From Mucilaginibacter sp. SG564 (GTDB lineage Bacteria; Bacteroidota; Bacteroidia; Sphingobacteriales; Sphingobacteriaceae), in NCBI RefSeq assembly GCF_013149275.1, contig NZ_JABGNA010000018.1, forward strand, positions 1 through 64,000: a stretch of DNA of 64,000 nt, in the 5' to 3' direction. Below are positions 45,147-55,590 of this stretch, one piece after another. The stretch's first letter is position 1; every line of letters begins with the position of its first letter. A model generated the notes under the pieces. That model was not told the origin of the DNA. It did no database searches and saw only the letters and a program-made list of their open reading frames with translations. The position numbers and the translations under genes were made by a program.

Positions 45147-46445
45147 ATGAAGATACGTTTACTAGGTGTGTTTATATTCCTGTGCCCATTTTATCTGCAT
45201 GTAACCGCGCAGGTAAAAGACAACACTGCTTTGGCCGATTCTATACTGACAGACAGCCGTCTGGATACCATACAGGCAAGGGGTTTAAAACTGCTTTCTG
45301 GTTTTTCGGCCGGCACCTCCTATAACGAAGTATGGATCAGGGATTTTAACACCTTCATCAAAGGATCCTTAAAAGTACACCCCAAAGAAAAAGTAAAGGA
45401 AATGCTCCTGATGTTTTTTAAAATTCAGGGTGCCGATGGCAACATTGTTGATGGTGTGGTTGATAGTGCAAAGGCTGGTGTAGGTTATCAATACCGCTAC
45501 TCTAAATTACTGCCAGGCTGGGCAGCACATAAAAACACTGTCGAAACCGACCAGGAATCCTCCCTTATCCAGGCTGTAAAAAAATATATAGATGTGACCG
45601 GCGACCGTTCGATATTGGCCGAGGTTATAGGTGCTAAAACGGTTCTGCAACGCATGGAAGATGCTTTTGTCTATATTCAAAAAGACAGATGGTCTGCCAG
45701 ATATGGCCTGGTAACCGGGGCCACTACTATTGATTGGGGCGATGTACAACCCGAGACGGGCTGGGGCGTAGCCATCAACAATAAAACCAAATGGGCCATT
45801 GATATTTATGATAATGCCATGTATGTAATGGCTATTCATGATTTTATGGCTATAAAACCGCAGGGATATCAAACCAAACAAAACTGGACCCTGGTAGCCA
45901 ATACCATCAAAAAAAATGTACGTAAGTACCTGTGGATGCCGCAAGCCCAGAAATACCTTCCCCATCTTTATTTGAACGGAAGCCCATTCTCCAAAGATTT
46001 TAACGAAAACGAGATCCTGTATAGCGGCGGATCTATCTGCGCTATACTCGCCGGGTTTAACACTCCCGCCGAGATCAAAGAAATAAACAGGCAACTATTA
46101 GCCGCCGCGGCCGTTGATAAATACTCCACGATTGGTAAAACGGTTTATCCGGCTTACCCTGCCGCGCAATTTCCTAACATGCACCCTTACAATTATCAGA
46201 ATGCCGGCGACTGGACCTGGTTTGGCGGGCGAATGATAGCAGCCCTGGTGGCCAATAATCAGGCAAAGGATGCGTATAACGAATTAATACCGATGATTGA
46301 CCGTGCCATTACACACAAAGGCTTTTATGAATGGTACGATGTGCAAACCGGCGCCCCCAAAGGTTCGGGCGATTTCAGGGGCGAAGCCGGTGTTTTATTT
46401 GATGCAATTACAGTTTTAAAACAATGGGCTATTAAAAATAAATAA
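45147..46445 (+). CDS. Exported six-hairpin glycosidase-like protein
   Basis: A 432-aa protein with a signal peptide ending near HVTAQ. The body looks like an (alpha/alpha)6 glycosidase of the glycogen-debranching / GH15-like superfamily. Its helices contain aromatic and acidic loops such as YNEVWIRDFNTFIKGSL, KNTVETDQESSLIQAVKKYI, GATTIDWGDVQPETGWG and MHPYNYQNAGDWTWFGGRMI. The exact GH family and catalytic residues are not assigned. It is the first gene of a locus with susC and susD, 210 nt upstream, so it probably trims the imported glycan. Confidence 0.75.
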   Translation: MKIRLLGVFIFLCPFYLHVTAQVKDNTALADSILTDSRLDTIQARGLKLLSGFSAGTSYNEVWIRDFNTFIKGSLKVHPKEKVKEMLLMFFKIQGADGNIVDGVVDSAKAGVGYQYRYSKLLPGWAAHKNTVETDQESSLIQAVKKYIDVTGDRSILAEVIGAKTVLQRMEDAFVYIQKDRWSARYGLVTGATTIDWGDVQPETGWGVAINNKTKWAIDIYDNAMYVMAIHDFMAIKPQGYQTKQNWTLVANTIKKNVRKYLWMPQAQKYLPHLYLNGSPFSKDFNENEILYSGGSICAILAGFNTPAEIKEINRQLLAAAAVDKYSTIGKTVYPAYPAAQFPNMHPYNYQNAGDWTWFGGRMIAALVANNQAKDAYNELIPMIDRAITHKGFYEWYDVQTGAPKGSGDFRGEAGVLFDAITVLKQWAIKNK

Positions 46446-46655
46446 AACACTTATTAGCATACAATTTTAGAAAACCAGTACTAAATCAATTTTTCATGAA
46501 AAAAAATAATACCATAGAGGTAGCGGGGATGTCTTTGCTCTTTTTTAAGGGCAGGGCTACCGTTTATCACCAGCCTCCTTAGTCGTTAGCCGCCATTCTC
46601 ACACACGGCGCTACACTCCTCCGAAGAATCAATTGTTAAATTATTAATTAACGTT

Positions 46656-49600
46656 ATGAAGAAAATCCTTATTTACTCGATCCTGTTCACCCTGCTATCC
46701 CTGCAGGCGATGGCACAGCTTAAAATTAGCGGAAAGGTTACCAGCGCGCAAGACAACTCGCCTTTACCTGCTGTAAGCATCAAAATAAAAGGCACCCCAA
46801 GCGGTACCGTTTCTGATGCCAACGGAAACTATAGCATTACATTACCCAATGCCAATGCTGTTTTAATATTCACCTATACCGGCTTTGCGGCGCAAGAAGT
46901 AAGCGCAGCCGGCAGGAGTACCATAAATGTTCAATTAAAAGAAACCTCAAGCGCCTTGAATGAGGTAGTGGTAATTGGTTACGGTACGGCAAAAAAATCA
47001 GATTTAACGGGCTCTGTAGCTACTGTTAAAGCCGAGCAATTGCTTGATAAACCTGTGCCCAACTTATCTCAGGCCTTACAAGGCAAGGTTGCCGGTGTTG
47101 ACGTAAGCGTTAACAGTAATGCGCCGGGTGCTGCGGCAAAGGTGCGCATCAGGGGTATAGGTTCCATCAACTCCAACGTCGACCCTATTTACGTAGTTGA
47201 TGGTGTGGTAGGTGTTGACCCCAACTCTATCAACCCTAATGATATTTCATCAATTGAGGTTTTAAAAGATGCCTCATCAACTGCTATCTATGGTGTACGT
47301 GGTGCCAATGGTGTTATCATGGTAACCACCAAACGTGGCCGCAAAGGTCCTGCTACCATTAGTTACGAAGCCAATACCAACATCAGCCAACTTTACAGGC
47401 ATGTGCCAACACTTAACTCCAAAGAATTTGTAGAAATTTACAACCAATCATTTGCAAACGGGTCAAAATTTGATCCAACCGGTGCGACACAATCACCAGC
47501 CAAGGCATTAACGTATCAAAATTTCCCATTACTATTTAATTCGGACAACAGCCCGAAATATGATACCAATTGGGAGAAGGAAACGTATAAGCCCGCTTTT
47601 TCACAAAGCCATCAATTGAATATTCAGGGTGGCAGCGACAAATCTGTTTACAGCTTATCATTGGGTTATCTTAACCAAAATGGCTTAACCCCCACATCAA
47701 ACTTTAAACGTTACTCGGTTAAAATGACCATGGATAACGATGTAAAGGATTGGTTAAGAATAGGGGGCAGTATCAATGGCATTTTTAGTCGCCAGCGTTT
47801 GGTAACAGATAACAATGGTGGTTTGAACGTACCCCGGGCTGTAAGCGAGGAAGTGCCGATTGTACCTATCAAATATCCAAACGGAACCTGGGCCGGCAAC
47901 TATGATATTGCTGGTTTAGAAGGCGCTCCAAACCCAATACAAACTGCCAATGAGCGGTATACTATTAATAATACCTTACAGGTATTGGGTAATATCTATG
48001 CAACCGCTAAGATATCCTCAGAGCTTGAATTTAAAACAGATTTCGGGTATAACCTCATCGGGCAAAAAAATAACTTTTACTCATCATTAGATCTGCAGCA
48101 CTTATCAGCCGATCAGGGTGGTATTGCCAGCGTTAACTCCAACACCACTTATTTCTGGCAAACTGAAAATTATCTTACCTGGAACAAAAAGATCAATGAT
48201 CATCAAAGGTTTACCGCATTGGCTGGTATATCTTTTAGCAGATCAGTATATCAGCGATCAAACGTTGAAACCCAAAACTTTATTGACGACTTTTTCCAGT
48301 TTAATAACCTGGGCGCCGGTTCTGTTAAAAGTGCATCAGGATCTGATGAAAACCCAAGTTCACCTGGCGCGCTTTATCCCGGTTCGTTAAACTCATACTA
48401 TGGTCGTATCAGCTATAATATCGACGAAAAGTATTTGTTTACCGCAACCGGTCGTTATGATGGTTCATCAAGACCAGCCGCAGGGCATAAATTCGCTTTC
48501 TTCCCGTCATTGGGTGCCGCATGGCGCGTATCACAGGAGGATTTCCTGAAAAACAGTGAAACCATTTCTAACTTAAAACTAAGAGCAAGCTTTGGCTACA
48601 CCGGTAACCAGGAAATTGGTAACTACCGCTCACTGGCCCAGTATGGTACAGGCCAAACCGTGCAGAACGGACAAGCGGTAATTTCATTGCTGCCAAGTTA
48701 CCTGGGTAACCCGGATCTGAAATGGGAAAAAACACGCCAGATTGATGGTGGTATCGAATTAGGCTTGTTTCATGGCCGTGTTAACTTAGATTTGGATTAC
48801 TATCAACGTACTACTACCGACGTATTATTGCAGGCCCCTATTCCGTGGTCGGCAGGTTTCACCACTGCCAACGTTTACAAAAACGTAGGCTCCATGAAAA
48901 ACTCAGGTATTGAGCTAAGCCTGAATACGGTTAACGTTAAAACCAGCGATCTGGAGTGGAGTACCGGTATCATCTTTGCCGCCAACCAAAACAAGGTAAC
49001 CAAGTTGAACGATGGCAACGCCGATATTTTCCCTGGCCCTAACTTCCTTGGACAAAACTATGTGATACGTGTTGGTGCACCAATAGGCTCATTTTACGGC
49101 ATGACCCGTGTAGGTACCTATGGTGATAATGCAGCAGATATTGCAGAAGCAGCCAAACATGGTTTAAAAGCTGGCGACAGGAAATATATTTATAATGCTG
49201 ATGGTAGTAACTATTACAGTATTATAGGCCGGTCAAATCCAAAATGGACAGGTAACTTCAACAGTACCATCAAGTACAAAAACTGGGATTTCTCATTCGA
49301 TATCCGTTTTGTACAAGGTGTAAATACGGCTGCTAACTTTAAACACTCAGTTGAAGACAGGCAAACCATCTCCAACAGTTTAAAAACAGTTTTAAACGGA
49401 TGGACCCCAAACAACCAGAACACGATGATATCACAAGTGCGTAACTATAAATATGCACAAGACTCGCACTTTGATACCTGGTGGGTTGAAGATGGATCAT
49501 TTATACGTGGCCAAAACTTTGTACTGGGTTACAACTTACCGACCTCTGCATTGCAAAAATTGCATGTAACCCGTTTCCGTATTTATACCAGTGTGCAAAA

Positions 49601-49754
49601 CTTGTTTGTAATAACCAAGTATACTGGTTATGATCCGGAGGTTGACACCTTTAATAACTCTTATGGTTCAAACCCTGCGTTTACTCAAAATATCGACTTT
49701 TTTGCAAACCCTCGTCCACGTATCTGGAACCTTGGTTTACAGGTTGGATTTTAA
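46656..49754 (+). CDS. SusC/RagA-family TonB-linked outer-membrane protein
   Basis: A 1032-aa importer. After the signal peptide (ending MAQ) comes a carboxypeptidase-like domain (ISGKVTSAQDNSPLPAVSIK). The SusC transition is LNEVVVIGYGTAKKSDLTGS. The plug has GVDVSVNSNAPGAAAKVRIR and SSIEVLKDASSTAIYGVRGA. A 22-strand barrel ends in IWNLGLQVGF, with a C-terminal Phe. There is no N-terminal STN domain, so anti-sigma signalling is unlikely. It works with the adjacent SusD lipoprotein to move oligosaccharides across the outer membrane. Confidence 0.96.
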   Translation: MKKILIYSILFTLLSLQAMAQLKISGKVTSAQDNSPLPAVSIKIKGTPSGTVSDANGNYSITLPNANAVLIFTYTGFAAQEVSAAGRSTINVQLKETSSALNEVVVIGYGTAKKSDLTGSVATVKAEQLLDKPVPNLSQALQGKVAGVDVSVNSNAPGAAAKVRIRGIGSINSNVDPIYVVDGVVGVDPNSINPNDISSIEVLKDASSTAIYGVRGANGVIMVTTKRGRKGPATISYEANTNISQLYRHVPTLNSKEFVEIYNQSFANGSKFDPTGATQSPAKALTYQNFPLLFNSDNSPKYDTNWEKETYKPAFSQSHQLNIQGGSDKSVYSLSLGYLNQNGLTPTSNFKRYSVKMTMDNDVKDWLRIGGSINGIFSRQRLVTDNNGGLNVPRAVSEEVPIVPIKYPNGTWAGNYDIAGLEGAPNPIQTANERYTINNTLQVLGNIYATAKISSELEFKTDFGYNLIGQKNNFYSSLDLQHLSADQGGIASVNSNTTYFWQTENYLTWNKKINDHQRFTALAGISFSRSVYQRSNVETQNFIDDFFQFNNLGAGSVKSASGSDENPSSPGALYPGSLNSYYGRISYNIDEKYLFTATGRYDGSSRPAAGHKFAFFPSLGAAWRVSQEDFLKNSETISNLKLRASFGYTGNQEIGNYRSLAQYGTGQTVQNGQAVISLLPSYLGNPDLKWEKTRQIDGGIELGLFHGRVNLDLDYYQRTTTDVLLQAPIPWSAGFTTANVYKNVGSMKNSGIELSLNTVNVKTSDLEWSTGIIFAANQNKVTKLNDGNADIFPGPNFLGQNYVIRVGAPIGSFYGMTRVGTYGDNAADIAEAAKHGLKAGDRKYIYNADGSNYYSIIGRSNPKWTGNFNSTIKYKNWDFSFDIRFVQGVNTAANFKHSVEDRQTISNSLKTVLNGWTPNNQNTMISQVRNYKYAQDSHFDTWWVEDGSFIRGQNFVLGYNLPTSALQKLHVTRFRIYTSVQNLFVITKYTGYDPEVDTFNNSYGSNPAFTQNIDFFANPRPRIWNLGLQVGF

Positions 49755-49830
49755 AAACAGTATGGTATGATACAATCAGAAAGAAAAATAGGAATGAAGG
49801 ATAATAGTAACCATATAAAAACTTACTAAA

Positions 49831-51342
49831 ATGAGAATATTAAAAAACATATTAATCATATCGGGCTTAGTACTTGCGTGCTCATGCAAAAAGTTTTTGG
49901 AAGAGCATCCCAAATCAGTTCTAACGCCAGATGCCGACCTTTCAAGCGCAAAGGTGGCCCGGGCATTTGCTAACGGATCTTATCAAAATCTAACAGGCCT
50001 ATTGGCCGGCCAGTCTGGCTCATATGGTGGTAATACCTGGAACCTGATGGAGTTTATGACCGGTAAAGCCAACAGCGACCTGGGGCAAACAGGCTTTGTA
50101 AACTTCCAGACCCTTATTTACAGCAATACGTCGTTTTATTTTGATACCTGGTGGCAGCAAATGTACCTGGGTGTGGGTGCCTGTAACCTGGCTATCCAAA
50201 GAATCCCGCTTATTAATGCCGCGGGATTAACCGACGAAGCAAAAAACAACATGGTGGCCGAAGCCCGTACCATGCGTGCTCTTTACTACTTTTTCCTGGT
50301 GCGTATGTATGGTGCGGTTCCTAAAATAACCGAACCGCCAAAAGATCTTAACCTGCAAGTGCCGCGTGTACCTGCCAAACAGATCTATGACGAGATTATC
50401 ATCCCCGATCTGTTAGCCGCCGAGAAATCAACTTTACCGGTAGCAACATCAACCGGGGGAGTAACCATGGGCGTGGTGCAATCGCTGCTGGCCGATGTTT
50501 ATTTAACCTATGCAGGTGCAGCTATTAACGGTGGGGCGCAATATTATGCCGAATCGGCAAAACGCTCACTGGCTGTAATACAAAGCGGTAAATACTCTTT
50601 GTTCCCTAACTATACCGATATGATCAACCCATCCAACAAAAACCTTGGCGAGTTTATCTTTCAGGTACAGTACGCCGCTTCTGTTCCGCAAGCAAATCCG
50701 CTTACACCACTTACTATTCCTAACTTTTCGGGTATTTCTAAATACTCAGACGAGTACGGATCGGTTTGGCCAACAGATCAGTTCATTGCTTCATTCCCGG
50801 CAGGTGATAAACGTGTAGCAGAAAAACAATTCTTTTACACCAGCTATCCTTCTATTAAAGCACCGAACGCGCCGGTTGTGTTTAAAAATCACTACATCTA
50901 CAAATGGTTTGATGTAAACGCGGTTACCAATACTGCAAAATCAGATTTGAACTACACCATTTACCGTTTGGCCGATGTGATGTTGATGTATGCCGAAGCA
51001 TCAAACCGTGCCGAAGGGTCACCAAATGCCAATGCTATTCAGTATGTGAACCAGATCCGTTCAAGGGCTGGCCTGGCTGCAATAGGTGCATTGTCACAAG
51101 ATGCGTTTGAGAAAGAAGTATGGCTGCAACGTTATTTTGAGCTTTGTTTTGAAAATAAAATGTGGTTTGACATGATTCGCACACGCAAAATACATAACGA
51201 TGTTACCGGTAACTGGGATAATTTTGTGGGACACAAAACCGTGTTCAACGCAACTTATTCCGAAAAACAATTATTGTTCCCTTTACCAAAACAGGAAACA
51301 GATGTTAATCCAAAATTATTGCCTAATAACCCAGGCTTTTAA
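49831..51342 (+). CDS. SusD/RagB-family nutrient-binding lipoprotein
   Basis: A 503-aa lipoprotein (lipobox LVLACSCKK). The TPR-like helical core has ARTMRALYYFFLVRMYGAVP, and the C-terminal SusD signature region is YTIYRLADVMLMYAEASNRA then YVNQIRSRAGL and RYFELCFENKMWFDMIRTRK. It forms the lid over SusC that captures glycans. It is 76 nt downstream of susC, and a strong terminator closes the operon. Confidence 0.95.
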   Translation: MRILKNILIISGLVLACSCKKFLEEHPKSVLTPDADLSSAKVARAFANGSYQNLTGLLAGQSGSYGGNTWNLMEFMTGKANSDLGQTGFVNFQTLIYSNTSFYFDTWWQQMYLGVGACNLAIQRIPLINAAGLTDEAKNNMVAEARTMRALYYFFLVRMYGAVPKITEPPKDLNLQVPRVPAKQIYDEIIIPDLLAAEKSTLPVATSTGGVTMGVVQSLLADVYLTYAGAAINGGAQYYAESAKRSLAVIQSGKYSLFPNYTDMINPSNKNLGEFIFQVQYAASVPQANPLTPLTIPNFSGISKYSDEYGSVWPTDQFIASFPAGDKRVAEKQFFYTSYPSIKAPNAPVVFKNHYIYKWFDVNAVTNTAKSDLNYTIYRLADVMLMYAEASNRAEGSPNANAIQYVNQIRSRAGLAAIGALSQDAFEKEVWLQRYFELCFENKMWFDMIRTRKIHNDVTGNWDNFVGHKTVFNATYSEKQLLFPLPKQETDVNPKLLPNNPGF

Positions 51343-51366
51343 TTAATATAGGTTAATATAAAACAG

Positions 51367-51399
51367 AACAGCCCCGGACAAAACCGGGGCTGTTTTTTT
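51367..51399 (+). terminator. Terminator of the susCD operon
   Basis: AACAGCCCCGG pairs perfectly with CCGGGGCTGTT across ACAAAA, followed by a run of seven T in total. Confidence 0.93.
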
Positions 51400-51417
51400 A
51401 TGACAGGTTAAGATGGG

Positions 51418-54198
51418 TTACTCGCTTCTGAGGCTTTTAACAGGGTTGGCAATGGCCGCTTTGATAGATTGAAAACTTACCGTAAACAGGGCTATCCCGA
51501 TAGCAACTACGCCAGCAAATACAAACACTTCCCAGCCAATAGGAATACGGTAGGTAAAATCCTGCAGCCACTTGGTCATGGCCCACCAGGCTATGGGCGA
51601 TGCTATGATAATAGCTATAAATACCAGCTTGATAAAATTAAGCGATAGCAACGTAGTGATGTTGCCAATACTGGCACCCAGCACCTTGCGGATCCCGATC
51701 TCCTTGCTCCGCTGCTCGGCCATATAGGCCGCCAGGGCAAACAAGCCAAGGCAGGCTATAATAATGGCCAGTATGGCAAAACTGGTAAATATGCGCCCCA
51801 TGCGCTGCACATCGGCATACATGCCGGCAAAACGTTCATCCATAAAGGTGTAACGTATGGGTTGATTGGGCGAAAAGCTTTTCCAGGTGCGGGTGATCTC
51901 GGCCAGCGTATTTTTCATGTCGCCGGTTTTTACTTTTACCGATACGATGGAATTGCTGGTACTTAAATGCATTACTAACGGACTAATCCCATCGCGCAAT
52001 GACTCAAAATTAAAATCCTGCACCACACCGATGATCTCCTTCGGCGCGCCATAATTCACTATCCTTTTACCTATCGGATTTTTAAGGTTGAGTTTTTGCG
52101 CCAAATTTTGATTGATGATCACCGCCTGCGAATCGGTTTTCATGGCCGGGTTAAAATTACGACCGGCAACCAGCTTCATACCAAAGGTTTTGATATAATC
52201 TTCATCCACATCCCAAAACTGGCTGCCAACGCCAACATCCACTTTAACCCTTCCTTCATTAAAAAATTCGTTACCGTTGCGTTTAGTTCCGGCCACCGGT
52301 AAAAAATCGCTGATGGATACGCTTTTTACTGCTTGCAGTTTTAACAGTTCATTCTTAAAGCTCTTTACTTCATTATCCTGCAAGGTATTGGTTCCTTGAA
52401 TCATCACTACCTGGTCTTTTTCAAACCCAACCTTTTTATTGAGGATGAATTGCATCTGGTTGTAAATAATAAATGTGCTGATGATGAGAATGATGGATGT
52501 GGTGAACTGAAAAACAACAAGCCCGTTACGCAATCCAGAGCTTTTAGCGCCTGTACTCAGCTTGCCTTTCAACACTTCGGCAGGCTTAAAGCCCGACAGG
52601 TAGAATGCGGGATAGATTCCCGCAACTACACCAATCAGAACAGCCGATACCAATACTGTTGGTAACAGCCACCACTGCTGCCAGGGTATAGTTAATGATT
52701 TTGATGCCAGTACATTAAAATAAGGCAGCAGTACAACAGCCAGTATTAAACCCAAGATGAAGGAAAAGAAACTGTATAATAAAGATTCGGTTAAAAACTG
52801 ACTGATTAAACCGCTGCGTTGCGAACCTACCACCTTGCGTAAACCAACCTCCTTAGCCCGGTTGGCCGATTTAGCGGTAGAAAGATTGATAAAATTGATA
52901 CAGGCTATAACCAATATAAAACCCGCCACAGCGCCAAATAGCCAAATGAAACGGATATCACCATGCGATTCGCCATCATGAATGTCATATGACCGGAGGT
53001 TGATGTCCTGAACATTTTGCGCATACATACTTAATGCTGCCGCAATTTTTGACGCGTTCTTGTCCCCGCTCTTAATCATATCGGGGATATAATAATTGTT
53101 GATTACCGCATGGGTTATCTTTTTACTAAACCCGGCGGCATTAGTTCCCGGTTTTAGTTTAACATAAACGTGGTAATTGCTGGCCTGCCAGGTAGTTTGC
53201 TCGCCGTTCCAAAATTCCACACCGGCAAGGGTTAGCAAAAAGTTATATTGGTGCAGGTGAGATGTGGCCGGGATATCCTGCATCACACCGCCAATTTTAT
53301 AGGCCTTACTTTTATTATTGTTCAGGTACATCACCTTACCAACCGGGTTTTGACCGGGAAAATATTTATCGGCCTTGCTTTTTGATATCAGCATGGTATA
53401 AGGCTCGCTAAGCGCATGAGCGGCATCGCCATAAACCATAGGCAGTTTTAATATATCAAGCAAAGTTTGATCGGCATAAGCGAACCCTTCCTCATGTGTA
53501 TTTTCGGGGGCATCGCTCCGTTTTAGCTCATTGCTCCCGGCGCCCCAAAAAAGCGAGTTGGGCATTAAGCGGCCAAATTGCTCCACTTCCGGAAAATCAG
53601 ATTTTATTGTCCGCCCCATTACCGCTGGCCAGTCAACTCCTTTTTCATGAACCTGATCAAAATTGTATTGCCCTACTATCCGGTAAATACGGTTGGCATC
53701 CGGGTAACTTTTATCAAAGCTCAGCTCCTCCCTTATATACAGGGCGATAAGCAGGCAGGCGGCAATGCTCAACGCAAAACCACCAACTTTAATGGCCGCG
53801 TACATTTTCTGTTTGAGCAATTGTCTTAGCGCGATTTTCAAGTAATTTTTTATCATGGTAAAATGGCTTACAAAGTTATCAATTGGATTGCCTGGTACTT
53901 TTTTTTTAAAGCCCGGTTCAGAATAACCGGTACCTGTTTCTTTATAAGGGTTAGCTGGTTTGGCGTTTGCTTCCGCTTCCCGGATACGTTTGAGGATCTT
54001 TTTAAAAAGATAATAGCTATACTCTTCCGGACTCTCCTGCACTGCTCCGGGCTCCCACCACTCCAACATGAGTCTAACGCTGTTCTTAAAATCCGGATTT
54101 TCATTGAGCAATGTATCCAACTCCTGTAACTCCTTTGCAGAGGCTTCGTGGGTGAGCCTTTTTATCATCAGATGCCAGATACGGTCTTCTGTATTCAT
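51418..54198 (-). CDS. FtsX/MacB-type ABC transporter permease with prefix domain
   Basis: A 926-aa inner-membrane protein. Residues about 1-85 are a soluble helical domain (MNTEDRIWHLMIKRLTHEAS... ELQELDTLLNENPDFKNSVR). It resembles the start of FecR-like anti-sigma factors and matches what is called permease prefix domain 2. Two MacB_PCD-FtsX units follow. The FtsX ends contain SANRAKEVGLRKVVGSQRSG and RSKEIGIRKVLGASIGNITT. It has eight membrane helices in total. No ATPase gene lies next to it. It probably works in lipoprotein, peptide or antibiotic extrusion; the substrate is unknown. Confidence 0.9.
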   Translation of the reverse strand: MNTEDRIWHLMIKRLTHEASAKELQELDTLLNENPDFKNSVRLMLEWWEPGAVQESPEEYSYYLFKKILKRIREAEANAKPANPYKETGTGYSEPGFKKKVPGNPIDNFVSHFTMIKNYLKIALRQLLKQKMYAAIKVGGFALSIAACLLIALYIREELSFDKSYPDANRIYRIVGQYNFDQVHEKGVDWPAVMGRTIKSDFPEVEQFGRLMPNSLFWGAGSNELKRSDAPENTHEEGFAYADQTLLDILKLPMVYGDAAHALSEPYTMLISKSKADKYFPGQNPVGKVMYLNNNKSKAYKIGGVMQDIPATSHLHQYNFLLTLAGVEFWNGEQTTWQASNYHVYVKLKPGTNAAGFSKKITHAVINNYYIPDMIKSGDKNASKIAAALSMYAQNVQDINLRSYDIHDGESHGDIRFIWLFGAVAGFILVIACINFINLSTAKSANRAKEVGLRKVVGSQRSGLISQFLTESLLYSFFSFILGLILAVVLLPYFNVLASKSLTIPWQQWWLLPTVLVSAVLIGVVAGIYPAFYLSGFKPAEVLKGKLSTGAKSSGLRNGLVVFQFTTSIILIISTFIIYNQMQFILNKKVGFEKDQVVMIQGTNTLQDNEVKSFKNELLKLQAVKSVSISDFLPVAGTKRNGNEFFNEGRVKVDVGVGSQFWDVDEDYIKTFGMKLVAGRNFNPAMKTDSQAVIINQNLAQKLNLKNPIGKRIVNYGAPKEIIGVVQDFNFESLRDGISPLVMHLSTSNSIVSVKVKTGDMKNTLAEITRTWKSFSPNQPIRYTFMDERFAGMYADVQRMGRIFTSFAILAIIIACLGLFALAAYMAEQRSKEIGIRKVLGASIGNITTLLSLNFIKLVFIAIIIASPIAWWAMTKWLQDFTYRIPIGWEVFVFAGVVAIGIALFTVSFQSIKAAIANPVKSLRSE

Positions 54199-54445
54199 TT
54201 CGCAAACGGGTTTAAATAAGTTATAGGTATAGTAAACTTTATGATAAAATACGTGCCACTATTATAAATAATTCATTTACAATGAATTAAATACAAAAAA
54301 TATTAAATAAATCGTCCGTATCCGTACAGAATGTTCGCTTTTGAGCCATTTATTCTATCCATTTAGCATAGTATTAATAGCATATACGCTTTATATGACG
54401 CGCCCTCATATCAATAGGTTGCAGCAAATAATAAAAAAATATACA

Positions 54446-54485
54446 GTACTATGTATTGTATAGTACCATGTTTTATATATATTTG
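54446..54485 (+). promoter_or_regulatory. Promoter with palindrome upstream of DUF998
   Basis: TTG (54456-54458), 19-nt spacer, TATATTTG (54478-54485). GTACTAT (54446-54452) and ATAGTAC (54460-54466) form a perfect inverted repeat around the -33 TTG. The half-site TACTAT/ATAGTA is the same as in the hxlR palindrome at 43575. The rest of the 54199-54509 gap is AT-rich without features. Confidence 0.7.
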
Positions 54486-54509
54486 TTTTAATTTTTAACC
54501 TTAACTATC

Positions 54510-55115
54510 ATGAACATCAAAACATTACTATACACAGGCATTATTATCCCGATAATTTTTTGGGCCTCCACCATCATATGCGGTTTTATTCATGGTAACT
54601 ATAACCACCTGAGTAATACTGTTAGCGAGCTCGGCGCCATGGGTACCCGATCCGAACCTTTAATGGCAACCCTAACCATGTTTGGCGCCATTTTAAGTAT
54701 GTTTTTTATCATGGGTGTTTATGGGGCCTGTAAACAATTAGGCCTTAACCTTATCCCAGTATTTACACTGCCCGCGTTTACTTTGATGATGGGCTGGGTT
54801 GCCATGTTTCACGCAGGCAATCATCTTCATTCTGCTTCGGGGCCCATTTTTTTACTGTTATACCTGGGCGCTTTACTGGTTGTCATTTTATGGCGGGGCA
54901 GACAAGAGCTGGTATCGGTCAGAATAATTTCCTTAATCAGCCTGTCACTCATGCTGCTTATATTTTTACGCTTTGTACCTGCTATTGAAAATGTTTATCC
55001 GGGCCTTATTCAGCGGTTTGCGCATTTGGGCTGGTCGGTTTGGTTCATGGGTTTGAGTGTAGGGCTCATCAGACTGGTTTCATTACAGGAAAATCAACAA
55101 CTTTTAAATCACTAA
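54510..55115 (+). CDS. DUF998 membrane protein
   Basis: A 201-aa protein with six hydrophobic segments. The N-terminal pattern YNHLSNTVSELGAMGTRSEP after the first helix is the DUF998 hallmark. The function of the family is unknown. A small lipoprotein gene follows 11 nt later, so they are probably co-transcribed up to the terminator at 55506. Confidence 0.85.
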   Translation: MNIKTLLYTGIIIPIIFWASTIICGFIHGNYNHLSNTVSELGAMGTRSEPLMATLTMFGAILSMFFIMGVYGACKQLGLNLIPVFTLPAFTLMMGWVAMFHAGNHLHSASGPIFLLLYLGALLVVILWRGRQELVSVRIISLISLSLMLLIFLRFVPAIENVYPGLIQRFAHLGWSVWFMGLSVGLIRLVSLQENQQLLNH

Positions 55116-55126
55116 AAATTTATATC

Positions 55127-55489
55127 ATGAAAAAACTACAATTAATAGCGGTTATGGGTATCCTTTTATCGGTAACTGCCTGCAGATTTGGCAAAAGACA
55201 TACTACTATTGTGGAAAATGCAAATGGTTTAACGGTAAGAATAGAATATGTGGGCCAAACCTATTTTACGCCCGATGGCACCGGTATTCAAAGCATTTCA
55301 CCCAATGGCTATGTAAAATACTCGCGGGATGGCAAACAGCTGGTTGCCGAGAGCGACTATCATGGCAAGATCACTTATGAAATAAACGACGGCGGCAAAC
55401 AAACTATGCTTGGCGAAGCCGACAAGGGATTTTTGGCCCTGGCGGTTAAAGACATGATCAGACACGGCCACAACGCCGATGGGCGATAA
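55127..55489 (+). CDS. Small lipoprotein of unknown function
   Basis: The ATG at 55127 (MKKLQLIAVMGILLSVTACR) is chosen over an upstream frame that overlaps DUF998. The product has 120 aa. The lipobox SVTAC predicts lipid attachment at Cys19. The mature part looks beta-rich, with GLTVRIEYVGQTYFTPDGTG and GKITYEINDGGKQTMLGEAD. No family is recognised. It is the second gene of the DUF998 unit. Confidence 0.75.
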   Translation: MKKLQLIAVMGILLSVTACRFGKRHTTIVENANGLTVRIEYVGQTYFTPDGTGIQSISPNGYVKYSRDGKQLVAESDYHGKITYEINDGGKQTMLGEADKGFLALAVKDMIRHGHNADGR

Positions 55490-55505
55490 CTCATAGGAGT
55501 TATCT

Positions 55506-55537
55506 AAAAAGCAGGTATAGTTATACCTGCTTTTTTT
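55506..55537 (+). terminator. Terminator of the DUF998-lipoprotein unit
   Basis: AAAAAGCAGGTATA and TATACCTGCTTTTT form a perfect 14-bp stem with a two-base loop, followed by further T residues. Confidence 0.9.
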
Positions 55538-55590
55538 ATGCATAATTGAAAACATTGATAATAATTAGCCGGTTTATAGGTTAAAAAGAC

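Noticed and set aside
51418-54198. Fusion of an anti-sigma factor to an ABC permease as a novel architecture
   Set aside because: The N-terminal extension matches what is already called a permease prefix domain in FtsX-type proteins, so it is unusual-looking but described.
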